A stretch of DNA of 64,000 bases from Diphasiastrum complanatum (GCA_029204225.1 CM055100.1:18398244-18462243), one strand, 5' to 3'; shown: positions 23,449 to 35,086, counted from the first letter of the stretch. The notes: a model not told the origin generated them from the sequence alone. Translations and numbers: made by a program.

Positions 23449-24657
23449 TGGAGGTCGTGCCAGTGGCTCTTCTTTCTTGAAAAGGTATTCTTCTTCATAT
23501 CCGTCAGGCACCATGGCATTGAACTGCTTTGGTGATTTGACTGCATGGACGACCCGAATGGTGTCTGGTGCCTGGTCTGCTTGATCTTGGTGATCAAACT
23601 GAAAAGATAGATCAAAATCATTAGTTGCATTATGGAATTGATCGAATCCTCTTTCAAGGGATTGGATTTCAAAGGGCGCTGGGCTCTTGGACATCTCAAA
23701 AATTTCATCTGCCCCCAAGGGATCAGAATCATTGAATAGATCCATGAATTTCTGGGTACCTGGTGATGTCGCTTGAGTTTTTGGAGGAGAGGTGGCTTGG
23801 GCAGCTGTGGTTGGAATTGTGGATCCAACGGTCACAAACTGACCCTGTGAGAAAGCGAAGGCTAGGGAAGCATCAGTGGATTGGGGAATAGGAAGTGCAG
23901 AGCGAGTGACAGCATGGGGTGATAGCGCAGCTAGCGGTGGTTGCTTAGTACGACGACGTGATGTGGAAGGCGAGTCAGGGATGATGACCTCACTGCGTAC
24001 CTGTCGGCAACTAGATGCTTGTCTAGAAGATTCAGTAGGACCCACATTTTCATAGGCAGACAAGATTGAATCTGGCACAAAACCATGGATCTTATTAACC
24101 AAGTAAAAAGTGGAGATGGTAGACAAAAGAGTGCTAGCAGCAAATTGTTGCTTGGTGTTACCCTTGAGGGCTCTCTTCAGTTCACCAACGGTTTCTTGTC
24201 AAATTTATCGTTTGACTCAATTATGAGGTGCAGGATTTGTGAGGAAATGCGCTCCTTCCTGAGGTTGGCAACCATCAAGAAGTTGTTCAAAAGCTGCACA
24301 TCCGCATGGATGGTTGGATCTCAGATAGATTCTAGTAAATAGCCATTATTGGTTGAGTACAACTCGTTGGACGTGTCAATGAAAGGCTTGATGAAGTTCT
24401 TGGCATGCTTATGGTTCGGTGAGGATTGGGTTCCGGATGATATCCCTATGGCTTCAAGGGCAGCTTCAGTGATGCATACCTTGTGGGTAGACCCCTGGTA
24501 GGTACTGTAAAACTTGGATTTTCCTCGAACCAGGTGCAACAAAGTTCATCCATTGAGCCACCATGCTTGTGCTAGGAAGTATCATGATGTCCATCTTGGT
24601 CGGAACATCACGATGAATGACATAATGTGGAGACTGAGAAGTGTCAGTAGAAGACAT
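23449..24657 (-). pseudogene. Third ORF of gypsy family G1, N-terminal part (copy A)
   Basis: This is an unknown protein. The minus-strand ATG at 24657 is followed by SSTDTSQSP and DIMILPSTSMVAQWM, then in another frame by ITEAALEAIGISSGTQS and PNHKHAKNFIKPFID (24321-24542). From 24126 comes a Ser/Pro-rich segment with a basic STSRRRTKQPP patch that could be a nuclear localisation signal, and then MDLFNDSD. The matching region of copy B (39069-40116) has the same order. Frame breaks lie near 24540, 24330 and 24130. The Cop-II LTR ends the frame at 23449. Confidence 0.65.
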
Positions 24658-24659
24658 GA

Positions 24660-25370
24660 TGAGAGTAGACAAAGACTGAAAATAAGTACACAAGAGTGTA
24701 TTAGAAGGTTGGAAGAAAGTTTTAGAAAGTTCTGGTCGTTGAAAAATTTGGCAAGAGCTTCGCTAGCACAAGTGAGAATCGAAATCGAATTCATCCCTTT
24801 TATAGGTGAATTTGGAGGGTCCATTAGACAAAGTACTAGTTTGGCTGTTCGGTTCTGGACAAAAATTTACAGGCATGCTCAGTGCTATGAATTAGTTTCC
24901 AAAAATCTCAACAAAGGTTTATGAAGATTTGAACTAATCCGGCGAAGCTTTTGAAGGTCTGGCGAAGGTTGAACATTCACCTAAGAGCATCCTTTGCCTA
25001 GGTACTATAGAGAAGAAATTTTTTTAGGATCTGAACCGATGTCCAACCTAATTTTGACATTCTGAATTCATCTAACAAGTCGACGAAGGTTAATAATGAC
25101 TGCAAGGTGCTCGACGAAAGTTCCCAAAATGGCAAACTGTTGAACATTCGTCTGACTTCAAAATAGGTAGCAGAACTGCTAAAGAACCTTTGCCCAAACT
25201 CAGTATAGGTAAATCTGAGGTGGATGTGTGATCTGACAACTCAGCAAAGGTTTCTCAAACTGGATGTGCAAAAAATGACTCAAAAAGTGATTTTCTAAGG
25301 CATTTTTCCATAAAAAGACAAATTCCTGAAAATATTTTTCATCATCTTTTTCTAATCTGATGAATTTTTT
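24660..25370 (-). other. Spacer before the third ORF in copy A, rich in GCGAAGGTT-like motifs
   Basis: This non-coding stretch is collinear with 38400-39060 of copy B. At least seven GCGAAGGTT-like sequences lie in 24945-25250, for example GGCGAAGGTTGA near 24975 and variants such as GACGAAGGTT near 25085. No open frame of note. Confidence 0.6.
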
Positions 25371-25439
25371 TGATGATGTCTTACTAGAAATCTGACTTGA
25401 AGATCATCCTCGACTTTTCTTTTGTCTTTATCCAATAAA

Positions 25440-26303
25440 GGTTTTTTCAATTGAGGACACTCGTTCACTGTGTGATTTCCTGTACAAATAGATCATCAGA
25501 CATTTTCCCTGGTAGGAAAAGTCTTTGCAAGCTTTTCAGGTTCCTTGTTTGCTTCCCCGTGGAAATTTTCCAATGCTTTGATCTTCTCATCAAATTGCAA
25601 CTGCAACTTTCCATCTATTTTTGCTGGTTCTTCTCAAGTTTCTTGAACTCATTGAGCATCATTTCTGCAGTAGCATTGGCATTTGTTGATGCAATAGTGG
25701 TGGATGTCGTAGTAATCTGCCTTGCTGTATAAGTCAACATACTGATATTTGGCTCCTCATCTGAATCTTCATCGTCCTCCCGAATTGCATCGTCCATAGC
25801 ATTTTGCAAGAGTGCATACTCATTATGGCGTTTCAACTCACGTCTGATCCGTTTAGGTAGACCTGACAAAAACCACATAATCATGGCATTTTCGTTAATC
25901 AGCTCAGGTTCGCATTTAGATCTAAAATATTTCACCCGTTCAATGTGATCTCGAACCATTTTCCACTTTTCCATTTAAGTTTTACTTAAAAGTAGAAAAG
26001 GGTCTTCCATAAACTTTTGCAATTTGAACCGTGTAATAAGGGCTCGCCTAACAACCTCCCAATCTGTACGCTCAGTTTCATCTTGGGTATAGTACCAATC
26101 TTGTGCTGTGCCTGTTAAGGCCATAGGAAACAGCTTAAGTTATCTTGAGGATAAATCTCACCATAGACTTCACAGGACTCAGCATAGATTTGAAGAAATC
26201 TAACTGGATCCGCTAATCCATTATATTTGGGTAGATCCAAAAGGGGTGCTCTTCTAACAATAATTGGATTGACTTCCTGTGGAGCAGCTCCAAGGGCAGC
26301 CAT
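25440..26303 (-). pseudogene. Gypsy gag of copy A (Retrotrans_gag)
   Basis: It starts at the ATG at 26303 with a segment encoding PIIVRRAPLLDLPKYNGLAD. The capsid-like part continues after a frame break near 26115 to a TAA followed at once by ATG (25977-25972). From there it reads MVRDHIERV, PKRIRRELKRHNEYALLQ and an acidic EDDEDSDEEP stretch. The sequence ends in the first zinc knuckle near 25440, where a deletion removes the other knuckles. Gag would form the particle. Confidence 0.8.
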
Positions 26304-27500
26304 CTTTACAAATTTAGATTAAGTAGACAATGAGATTGGATCTAGATTTTTTCATCACAACTATCTCAAATCAGATCTACTAGATCTATTCCATGTTTTA
26401 AGAACCTGATTCTATATCATGAAATTTTTTTTGAGATTCGATCAATCGATACTTCTCAAAAAATGATAAATCTCCCAAAATCCAATTCAAAATATATCAG
26501 ATTTGATCCAAATTTTGACAGAGACTTGATCTGGAAAATCAGAAACTTAAAATAGGTTAGGCGAAGGTTTACTAGCCGAAGATTGGCTCGGCAAGGGTTC
26601 AATAGTGCTATTTGGACAAAAAACTCTCTGAACTTTTTTTTTTGATGATTTCTTGGGAAATAACCTTCCCCCAACCTCTCAGGTGAAAGATCTGACACAT
26701 ATACAATTATGGAAAAATAGGCGAAGGTTTATGACACAAGAAGATACAGTTTCTGATGGTTGGCGAGGGTAAAATTCAAGATTTTCTATGATTTGATCAA
26801 GAAGAATCTTTGTCGAACTCAAAAATAGTATCTCACTATAAATAGAATGTTCTGGAAACTCGGCCAAGAGCAATACTGATAATTTTGCAAAAAAATAACT
26901 TTTTTTTGACAAAAATATGGCAATATGACAACTGATCCTCTGAAACCCTTTCTATTTTTGGTATTATTCTTTGTCGACCTGACAGTAGATAGATCTGAAT
27001 CACACCTATGCACAGTGAATCGGGTGAAGGTTCGTTTCTATATTTTTAGAGTTTTGATGAACTTTTGGTGTTTTTTGACGGTTTTTCTGATGTTTCTGAA
27101 AATCTGCTGGGAATTAATCTTCGCCCTTCAAACTGAAGGTTCTGTGAACAAAAATGAAGGTGTCTGCAACTCGGCAGAGGTTTCTTGAAAGAGGGAAAAT
27201 TTTTTAAGCTCTGATGGCACTTTTTGTCTCTTTTTGACCAAATCTGACAGATTTGACCGCTTTTTGTTATTTTCTCTGATATCTCAGATCCAAATAAATT
27301 TTAAGATTGGTGATCTGAATAGCTTTTTCTGTTTTAAGAATCAGATTAGATTTCAAACAAGAAAATCCACTCAAATCAAGCAAAATCAATCCCAAACTAA
27401 TCCTAAAATGCAGATCTAACACTATTCATGCCACGACAAGATGCCTAATGCAAGCTAACCATCCAACAATCATGCTGCAAACTGAAAAATTGGCGTAGCT
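26304..27500 (-). other. Long leader of gypsy copy A
   Basis: About 1.2 kb between primer site and gag. It is collinear on the opposite strand with 31041-32257 of copy B and carries GCGAAGGTT-type motifs, for example at about 26570 and 26719. No credible long ORF is visible. Confidence 0.6.
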
Positions 27501-27517
27501 CCTCGACAACGGTGCCA
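27501..27517 (-). promoter_or_regulatory. tRNA-Asp-like primer-binding site (gypsy copy A)
   Basis: The minus strand reads TGGCACCGTTGTCGAGG four bases from the LTR end, a diverged form of the tRNA-Asp complement that is better preserved at 31023. Confidence 0.65.
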
Positions 27518-27521
27518 AAAT

Positions 27522-27741
27522 TGTAGTGGATTTCTTTCCTTGCCTAACCTGAATCCAAGATCTAGTCAATCTAGCATCATAGAGACAGAGTTAGTTGTCA
27601 CGCGTAGGTTCGTTCCCATTAGAGCGATAGTTTAGTTAAGATTTCAACATGAATGGAAGATCTATATCTAACTCTACATCCATTAACCCTACTCATTAAC
27701 ACTAAGATCCATTAACACTACGATCCACAACAATGATAGCT

Positions 27742-27807
<66 letters not shown>

Positions 27808-28304
27808 AAGTATAATAACACTCAATCCCAATAACATTCAGATTTAATAATTAGCAAAATCCAAAGAAAGCATGAGAGATGGAGAAGGAAAGAAGAAGAG
27901 CAAGGACATTCATCAATCCATTTCTGAAGAGAACCAATCAGCTTTATTGAAATAAGGAAATGAACATCAGGAGCAACTCGAGTTAGTCCCTTCTTATAGT
28001 AGAGAGGAGGACCCTGGCCTTTGAATCCTATTGGTCCAGTCTTGCCTCTCTTTTTATTCAAATTTAAAAAAGTGTGGGAACCATCAAAATTGGAGGGAAA
28101 CCCAACTTTATTCATTAACTTGACATTTAGGCCTTGCGACATTAAAATTCTCGCAAACAGGCCTAAAGTCCTTTTATTGACTTTTAACTAATCAATCAAA
28201 TAACTATGTGATCATCGAGTTGGACTTACACACGCAGGGTGCCCAATACCTCTCACTTATTAACTAGGGTTAGGGTTGCCTTGGGATCCGCAAACCCTCC
28301 AACA
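27522..28304 (-). repeat. 5' LTR of gypsy copy A
   Basis: On the minus strand it begins TGTTGGAGGGTTTGCGG and ends CCACTACA. It is an inverted homologue of 30267-31018. A CT microsatellite at 27745-27801 expands it compared with copy B. A 106-codon frame (27822-28142) that is also open in copy B lies inside it. Confidence 0.85.
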
Positions 28305-28690
28305 GACGTCAATGTCGAGATTTTGTGAAAAAGGTGAAAAAGGAGACAATGCTCTTAAATTTCATTTAGGGTTGCCTCACACTTTACCAGAGTCATTTCC
28401 TTAACATTTGAGACTCTTTGGAAAAAGCAAAAAATGCGACACTGTGATTTTATTGGAGATTCATGACAGGCGAAAAATATGAAAAAGGTGACAGTGCATT
28501 TTTCAACGGGATTCCTGACAGGCAAAAAAGCCGACACTATTGTCAACTCCGTGTTTTTCTGCAGACTGTGTAAAAACACTTGTAATTCTGCAGACTGCAT
28601 AAAAACATAGGAAAATCCGCAGAATTGGATAAACAATGGATGAATATTAAAACCGATTAGTCGATTGATAAGAAGGAGAATAATCCAACA
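28305..28690 (-). repeat. Partial 3' LTR of Cop-III copy b
   Basis: Its TGTTGG start at 28690 follows the polypurine tract (complement of 28691-28700). The rest is truncated by the gypsy LTR at 28304. Confidence 0.8.
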
Positions 28691-28817
28691 CTCCCCCTTA
28701 ATCTGAATCTTTGAATGCCTTGACCTTCAAACTTAGTTCTACACAGAATCTTCTGTGTGACTCCAAACTTAATGCTTTAGTAAAAACATCTGTTGTCATA
28801 TCTTGCGTTCTACAGTA

Positions 28818-30266
28818 CTACAATCTGACCTCTTCATTGAGAACTTTGCTTATGATGAAATGATACTTCAGTTTAATGTGCTTACTTCTAGAATGAAATC
28901 TAGGGTTGGTTGATAAAGAGATGGCACTTTGATTATCACAAAATAATGTTGTCGGAGCATATTGATTCAGACCGATATCTGAGAGTAAATTCTCAACCAA
29001 TTTGCTTCCTTTGTAGCTTGAGAAGCTGTGATATACTCTGATTCAATGGAAGATAGAGCTATTGAAGATTGCTTGCAACTGTTCCAGGAAACTAGACCAT
29101 TGTTGAGGAAGAATGTAAATCCGGAAGTAGATTTACGAGTGTTTACATCTCCTGCCCAACTTGCATCTGTGTAACCACTGAGTGGATTGAGTTTGTCGTT
29201 GCCGACTGTTCCATAACAAATGCAAAAGTCCATAGTAGCTCGAAGATATCTCATGACTTTGATAAGAGCCTTGCAATGTGTTATACCAGGATTAGCCATA
29301 AACTGACTGAGAGAGGTGACGACAAAAGCTATGTCTGGCCTGGTACAAATCATGGCATACATAAGAGATCCTATAATAGAATGGTAAGCATATTCACACA
29401 TTTGCTGCTTCTCATGAATTGTTTGGGGACACTTGTCCTTTGACAATTTGAGCCATGGTAAGTTGCACCATGTAAATGTCTTCTTCGATAACTCCATTGG
29501 GATATGTTGTTTGTACATCCATTTGATGTATTTCCAAATCTACTACAGTGGCAAATGATAGCAAAAGTCTAATAGAAGAATGCTTGACTACGGGACTAAA
29601 GGTCTCAGTGTAATCGACGTTGTATACCTGAGAAAATCCTCTGGCAACAAGTCGTGTCTTTCTCCTGATGATGCTTCCATCTGAATTGTACTTGAGTTTA
29701 AAAATCCATTTGCAATCAACTACATTTTTGCTGATAGGTATTTCGACAATTGTCCATGTCCGGTTCTTGATAAGAGATGAATACTTTTTATCCATAGCTT
29801 CTTTATCAAACTGATTGAGTGCCTCTTGGACAGACATCGGTTCCTGAACAAGATTGGCTGCAGACACGTCGATATACCTTTTAGGTGGTCTGCTAGTCCT
29901 TGATGATCTTCTAGGTAATACAGGAAGTTGATCATTTCCATCATGCTGTAATTGTTAATATGCAACATCATCATCTTCTGATCCATCGTTGATTTGTTGT
30001 TCGTCAAAAGTAGAAGAGCTTGGACCTTCAAGGGGAATAGTCGACTGAGGAACTGGAAAGTTCAAAGCGTCAGGAGAATATGAAAGGTCAGCTACATGGG
30101 GACTGCCCTTTCCTTTCAGGTCTTGAAACTGATCTTCGATGAAGATGACATCTCGTCTAGTGCATATCTTCGACTCAATGGAATCGAACAACTTGTAGGC
30201 TTGATCTGAAGTAGTGTAGTTGATGAAAACACATTTGATACTCTGGAAGTCGAGCTTCTTCCTGAG
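28818..30266 (-). pseudogene. Copia integrase C-terminus, reverse transcriptase and RNase H of Cop-III copy b
   Basis: On the minus strand: an integrase C-terminal segment (LDFQSIKCVFINYTTSDQAYK), a low-complexity linker, RT beginning KNRTWTIVEIPISKNVVDCK and RKTRLVARGFSQVYNVDYTE (29412-29867), then connection and RNase H motifs (SGYTDASWAGDVNTRKSTSG, CDNQSAISLSTNPRFHSRSK). The RT middle, including YVDD, is missing between the MDVQTTYPNG segment near 29510 and the sequence downstream. Frame breaks lie near 29950, 29450 and 28990. Confidence 0.85.
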
Positions 30267-31018
30267 TGTTGAAGGGTTTGCGGATCCCAAAACAACCCTA
30301 ATCCTAGTTAATAAGTGAGAGGGATTTGGCACCCTGCGTGTGTAAGTCCAACCTGATGATCACATAGTTATTTGATTGATTAGTTAAAAGTCAATAAAAG
30401 GACTTTAGGCCTTTTTGCGGGACTTTTAATGTCGCAGGGCCTAAATGTCAAGTTAGTGAATAAAGTTGGGTTTCCCTCCAATTTTGATGGTTCTCACACT
30501 CTTTTAAATTTGAATAAAAAGAGAGGCAAGACTGGACCAATAGGATTCAGAGGCCAGGGTCCTCCTCTCTACTATAAGAAGGGACCAACTCGAGTTGCTC
30601 CTGATGTTCATTTCCTCATTTCAATAAAGCAGATTGGTTCTCTTCAGAAATGGATTGATGAATTTCCTTGCTCTCTATCACTTTTCCTCCATCTCTCATG
30701 CTTATTTGGATTTTGCTAATTGTTGGATCTGAGTGTTATTGGGATTGTATGTTATTATACCTTTTATGAGAGAGAAAGGGAGAGAGAGAAAGAGTAAGCT
30801 ATCTCTGTTGTGGATGTGTAGTGTTAAGGGATGAGTAGTGTTAAAGAGTAGGGTTAATGGATGTAGAGATAGATGTGAATCCTCCATTCATGTTGAAATC
30901 TGAACTAAACTATCGCTCTCATGGGAACGAACCTACGCGTGACAACTAGCTCCGTCTCTTTGATGCTAGATTGCCTAGATCTTGGATTCAGGTTAGGCAA
31001 GGAAAGAAACCCACTACA
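30267..31018 (+). repeat. 5' LTR of gypsy copy B
   Basis: The 752 bp LTR begins TGTTGAAGGGTTTGCGG and ends CCACTACA. It is homologous, inverted, to 27522-28304. An open frame of 96 codons (30429-30719) is shared with copy A. A GA-rich tract lies at 30768-30795. Confidence 0.85.
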
Positions 31019-31022
31019 ATTT

Positions 31023-31040
31023 TGGCACCGTTGCCGGGGA
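31023..31040 (+). promoter_or_regulatory. tRNA-Asp primer-binding site (gypsy copy B)
   Basis: TGGCACCGTTGCCGGGGA differs by one base from the plant tRNA-Asp complement (TGGCGCC...). It lies four bases after the LTR. Confidence 0.8.
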
Positions 31041-32257
31041 GCTACGCCAATTTTTTAGTTGCAGCATGATTGTTGGAAAGTTAGCTTGCATTAGGCATCT
31101 TGTCGTGGCATCAATAGTGTTAGATCTGCATTTTAGGGTTAATTCAAGATTGATTTTGCTTGATTTGAGTGGATTGGCTTGTTTGAAATCTAATCTAATT
31201 GATAAACAGGAAAATCTATTCAGATCATCAATCTTAAGATCCATTTGAATATGAGATATCAGAGAAAATAATAAAAATTGGTCAAATCTGCCAGATTTGG
31301 TCAAAAAAGAGACAAGAAGCGTCATCAGAGCTGATAACTTTTTACCCTCTTTCAAAAAACCTTTGCCGAGTTGCAAACACCTTTGGTTTTGTTTACAAAA
31401 CCTTCAGTTTGAAGAGCGAAGATTAATTCCCAGTATATTTCTGAAAACATCATAAAAACCATCAAAAAACACCGAAAAATTGTCAAAACCCTAAAAATAC
31501 AGAAAAAGAACCTTCGCTCGATTCATTGTGCTTAGGTGTGATTCAAATCTATCTACTGCCAGGTCGGCGAAGAATAATATCAAAAATAGAAAGATTTTCA
31601 AAGGATTAGTTGTCATATTGCCATATTTTTGTCAAAAAAGTCACTTTTTTGCAAAAATACCAGTATTACTCTTGATACTTTGCCAGAACCTTCACCGAGA
31701 TTCCAGAACATGCTATAGTAAAATACTATTTTTTGAGTTCGGCGAAGATTTTTCTTGATCTTATCACAAAAAAAAAAATTCTTGAATTTTACCCTCGTTT
31801 GACTATAGAAACTATAATTTCTTGTGTCAGAAACCTTCATCCGATTTTCCATAATTGTATCTATGTCAGATCCTTCACCAGAGAGGTTGGCAAAGGTTAT
31901 TTTCCTAGAAATTGTCAGAAAAGTGTTCAGAGAGTTTTTTTTTTCCCTCAAAATAGCACTGTTGAACCTTCGCCAAGACAACCTTTGCCTAGTGAACCTT
32001 CGCCAGTCCTACTTTTAGTTTTTGATTTTCCAGATCAAGTCTCTGTCAAAATTTGGATCAAATCTGATATATTTTGATTTGGATTCTGAGAGATTTATCA
32101 TTTTTGAGAAGTATCAATTGATCGAATTTCGAAAAGTTTTTCATCATATAGAATCAGATTCTTGAAAAGTGGAATAGATCTAGTAGATCTAATCTGTGAT
32201 AGTTTTTTGAAAAATCTAGATCCAATCTCATTATCTATTTGGTCTAAATTTGTGAAG
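31041..32257 (+). other. Long leader of gypsy copy B with GCGAAGGTT-type motifs
   Basis: No credible coding frame. The complement AACCTTCGC occurs near 31511, 31971 and 31997, with several one-base variants between (for example near 31360, 31689 and 31741). Confidence 0.6.
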
Positions 32258-33834
32258 ATGGCTGTCTCTGGGGCTGCCCCTGGAGGTGCTCCACAGGAAG
32301 TCAATCCAATTATTGTTAGAAGAGCACCCCGATTGGATCTACCCAAATATAATATATTAACAGATCTAGTTAGATTTCTTCAGATCTATGCTGAATCCTG
32401 TGAAGTCTATGGTGAGATTTATCCTCAAGATAAACTTAAGTTGTTTCCTATGGCCTTAACAGGCGCAGCACAAGATTGGTACTATAATCAAGATGAAACT
32501 GAGCGTATAGATTGGGAGGTTGTTAAGCGAGCCCTGATCACACAGTTCAAACCACAAAAGTTTATGGAAGACCCTTTCCTACTTTTAAGTAAAATTTAAA
32601 TGGGAAAGTGAGAAATGGTTCGAGATTACATTGAACGGGTGAAACGTTTTAAATCTGAATGCGAACCTGAGCTGATTAACGAAAATGCCATGATTATGCA
32701 GTTTTTGTCAGGTCTACCTAAACGGATCAGACGTGAGTTGAAACGCCATAATGAGTATGCACTCTTGCAAAATGCTATGGACGATGCAATTCGGGAGGAG
32801 GATGAAGATTCAGATGAGGAGCCAAATATCAGTATGTTGCCTTATACAACAGGGCAGACTACTACGACATCCAACACTATTGCATCAACGAATGCCAATG
32901 GTTCTGCAGAAATGATACTCAATGAGTTCAAGAAACTTGGGAAGAACTAGCAGAAACAGATGGAAAAGTTACAGTTGCAATTTGATGAGAAGATCAAAGC
33001 GTTGGAAAATTTTCACAGGGAAGCTAACAAGGAACCTGGAAAGCTTGCAAAGACTTTTCCTACTAGGGAAAATGTTTGGTGTTCTATTTGTACAGGAATT
33101 CACACAGTGAACGAGTGTCCTCAATTGAAAAAACGAATGGAAATCAGTGTTTGCCATCTGTGTAATTCATCTGATCATGAGACTGCTTTTTGCAACTTCA
33201 ATCCTCGGATAATTCAACAACCGTATGCCCAGATGGGATATCGAGAACCACAGTATGGAGGTAATCCAGCAGTAAGACCGCGACAATCTGCTCTTGGATA
33301 CCCGGAACGTTTAGCTTTACCTGGCCCACCAAAGCACTCCGCTCCTCCAGCCAATTTGATGGAACTGGAACCTTACGAAAATGCTGAGCAATGGAACTAT
33401 GAAAATGATCAAGCAAGTGGATTTTCAGGTGGATCTTCAGAACAATATGCCATTTATGCTGCTGCTCAACAACAAGTCTCGAGAAATTGGACCAGAGCAC
33501 CACTCGGATGCTTTGCATATGGAGAAAATCACAGAGTTGCAGAATGCCCAAATAAAGAAAAATTTGTACCATTCTGTCGTGACTGTGGTTACGGGCATTG
33601 CTATAAAGACTGTCCAGCAAGACCAAAGCCACCACTAGCTACAACACTTGTAAATTTGATAACAATCAAGCCAAGACCAGTAGCTCAGAATAAACCAAGT
33701 GCACCCTTGATGGTGGTCACCAGAGCACAGAAGCAGAAAGAACCAGTAATGGATCTAGTACCTGCTGATTTTATACCATTGAATGATATACCAACAACAT
33801 CGGGAGTCTATCCAAATCTTAATACAGAAAAATG
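32258..33834 (+). pseudogene. Gypsy gag of copy B with four zinc knuckles
   Basis: The first frame (ATG 32258) reads PIIVRRAPRLDLPKYN, ESCEVYGEIYPQDKLKLFPM and AAQDWYYNQDE, a Retrotrans_gag capsid core. It ends in TAA at 32597 overlapped by ATG at 32600. Copy A has the same TAAATG. The frame resumes with MVRDYIERVKRF, an acidic patch and, after a copy-B-specific TAG at 32948, a C-terminal part with four knuckles between 33080 and 33613. The third knuckle has Tyr in place of its second Cys (CFAYGENHRVAEC). Gag would form the particle and package RNA. Confidence 0.85.
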
Positions 33835-35083
33835 AAGATATAAAAATATGAGACAATGGATCAAACATCTGTAAGAAGAAGAGGAGCTTGAAGCTGCTAA
33901 AGCAACAACTAAAGTTCAGTCTTCACCATTGCAGCCGCCAAAAAATTTACGTACGAATATGAATGATCGATTACATCATCTTGAAGAACCTTTCAAGATG
34001 ACTGAACGAGAAGCACCACATATAGAACTACTCATGAACATTTTGTCTAGCAAGATCAATATTTCATTGGGAGAGTTCCTGAGGTTGGTGCCAAAAGCAA
34101 AAGAAGTCTTAGCACAAAAGTTAGCTCAAGAAGAACCAGAAGTCCATTAGGAGCCGCTTTTTTGTGCTGGATTTGAAGAATCTAACAAAGTACTCCATGT
34201 TGGAGCCGCTTGGGAAAGTGAACAAAAGAATATCACTCTGCTGATACAACATAGACAATTTCCTAAAAATGCAGCCGTGATAGATGGAGGTTCAGGAGTT
34301 AACCTGATTTCTACAAAGCTATGTGCAAAATGGGGCCTTACAAAGATTAAGCCTGCTACTTTTGCTATTAAGCTAGCTAATCAAACGACAGTTCGTCCAC
34401 GAGGAATGGTGGAAGATATACCTGTCAGAATTGCGGGAGTACAGTTTGTCATTACTTTCGTAGTGATGGACTTATTAGAAGCGCCAAATGTCTACCGAAT
34501 TCTATTAGGACGTCCATGGTTACGAGTTGCGCAAGTAATTCATAACTGGGGTACCGGAAAAATCACTTTTGAAAATTGTGAACGTGCAGTTAAAATTGAT
34601 CCTACAACTTGGACTATCAAACCAGTGGTTCAAAAAGACGATGACAATTCGTCAACAACAGATCATACTTGTGATCGACCAGAGAAAAATTTGGGAGTTC
34701 ATTACGATTCTCAAACGGATACTGTCAATTGGAATGAAACTCTTGCAACAATTGACTGTACAGCAGGATATATGTGTCAACAAGATAATCAATCAGATTT
34801 GAGCGAGATTTCCTTATTAGATCGAACTTTGGATACACCAATCACGTTTCCACTAAATGTGTTGAATGTAGCCTGGATATCAACGGAATCTATACCATAT
34901 CCAATTGAGAATGAACTCATTCCTGTGAGTCATGCCTTGACTTATGATGGCAATGCAGAACTTACGGATGAGCAGATTCTAGATCATATGGATCCGACCA
35001 GATTTGGAGTGCGTAATGTTCCTGATGAACTCACAGTAAAACCACCCAAAGCAGTTATATTAACGGAAGACAGGATCACATGA
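33835..35083 (+). pseudogene. Gypsy aspartic protease region of copy B
   Basis: A linker (33929-34150) precedes the protease. The active-site strand reads VIDGGSGVNLIS at about 34277-34310, so the catalytic triad is Asp-Gly-Gly. A second hallmark, YRILLGRPWLR, lies at about 34495-34525. The open frame of 268 residues then continues into an acidic segment without known motifs. A stop at 34148 separates linker and protease. Confidence 0.75.
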
Positions 35084-35086
35084 TCA

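Larger units (their letters stand above)
23449..28304 (-). mobile_element. Gypsy family G1, copy A: a pol-less derivative (LTR, gag, spacer, third ORF)
   Basis: On the minus strand: 5' LTR 28304-27522, tRNA-Asp-like primer site, long leader, gag (26303-25440), a 50 bp scrap matching 35167-35235 of copy B, then the motif-rich spacer (25370-24660) and the third ORF (24657-23449). Most of the zinc knuckles, the protease, RT, RNase H and integrase are gone through two deletions. Cop-II interrupts the third ORF at 23448, so the 3' LTR is not seen. Confidence 0.8.
28305..30266 (-). mobile_element. Copia fragment Cop-III, copy b (integrase end, RT, RNase H, part of 3' LTR)
   Basis: On the minus strand it starts in the integrase C-terminal region at 30266 and ends within its own 3' LTR at 28305, where gypsy LTRs cut it on both sides. 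The LTR starts TGTTGGATTATTCTCC at 28690 after a GGGGGAG purine tract and matches 13152 onward. The two G1 gypsy elements apparently inserted into it in opposite orientations. Confidence 0.85.

Noticed and set aside
27734-27805. A (CT)n run as a separate locus
   Set aside because: It lies inside the gypsy copy A LTR and corresponds to a short GA-rich tract in copy B, so it is LTR-internal expansion.
28305-30266. Copia fragment as the loop of one designed or natural hairpin element
   Set aside because: The flanking arms are ordinary 5' halves of two gypsy insertions with their own LTR ends and primer sites; nested insertion explains the layout more simply.
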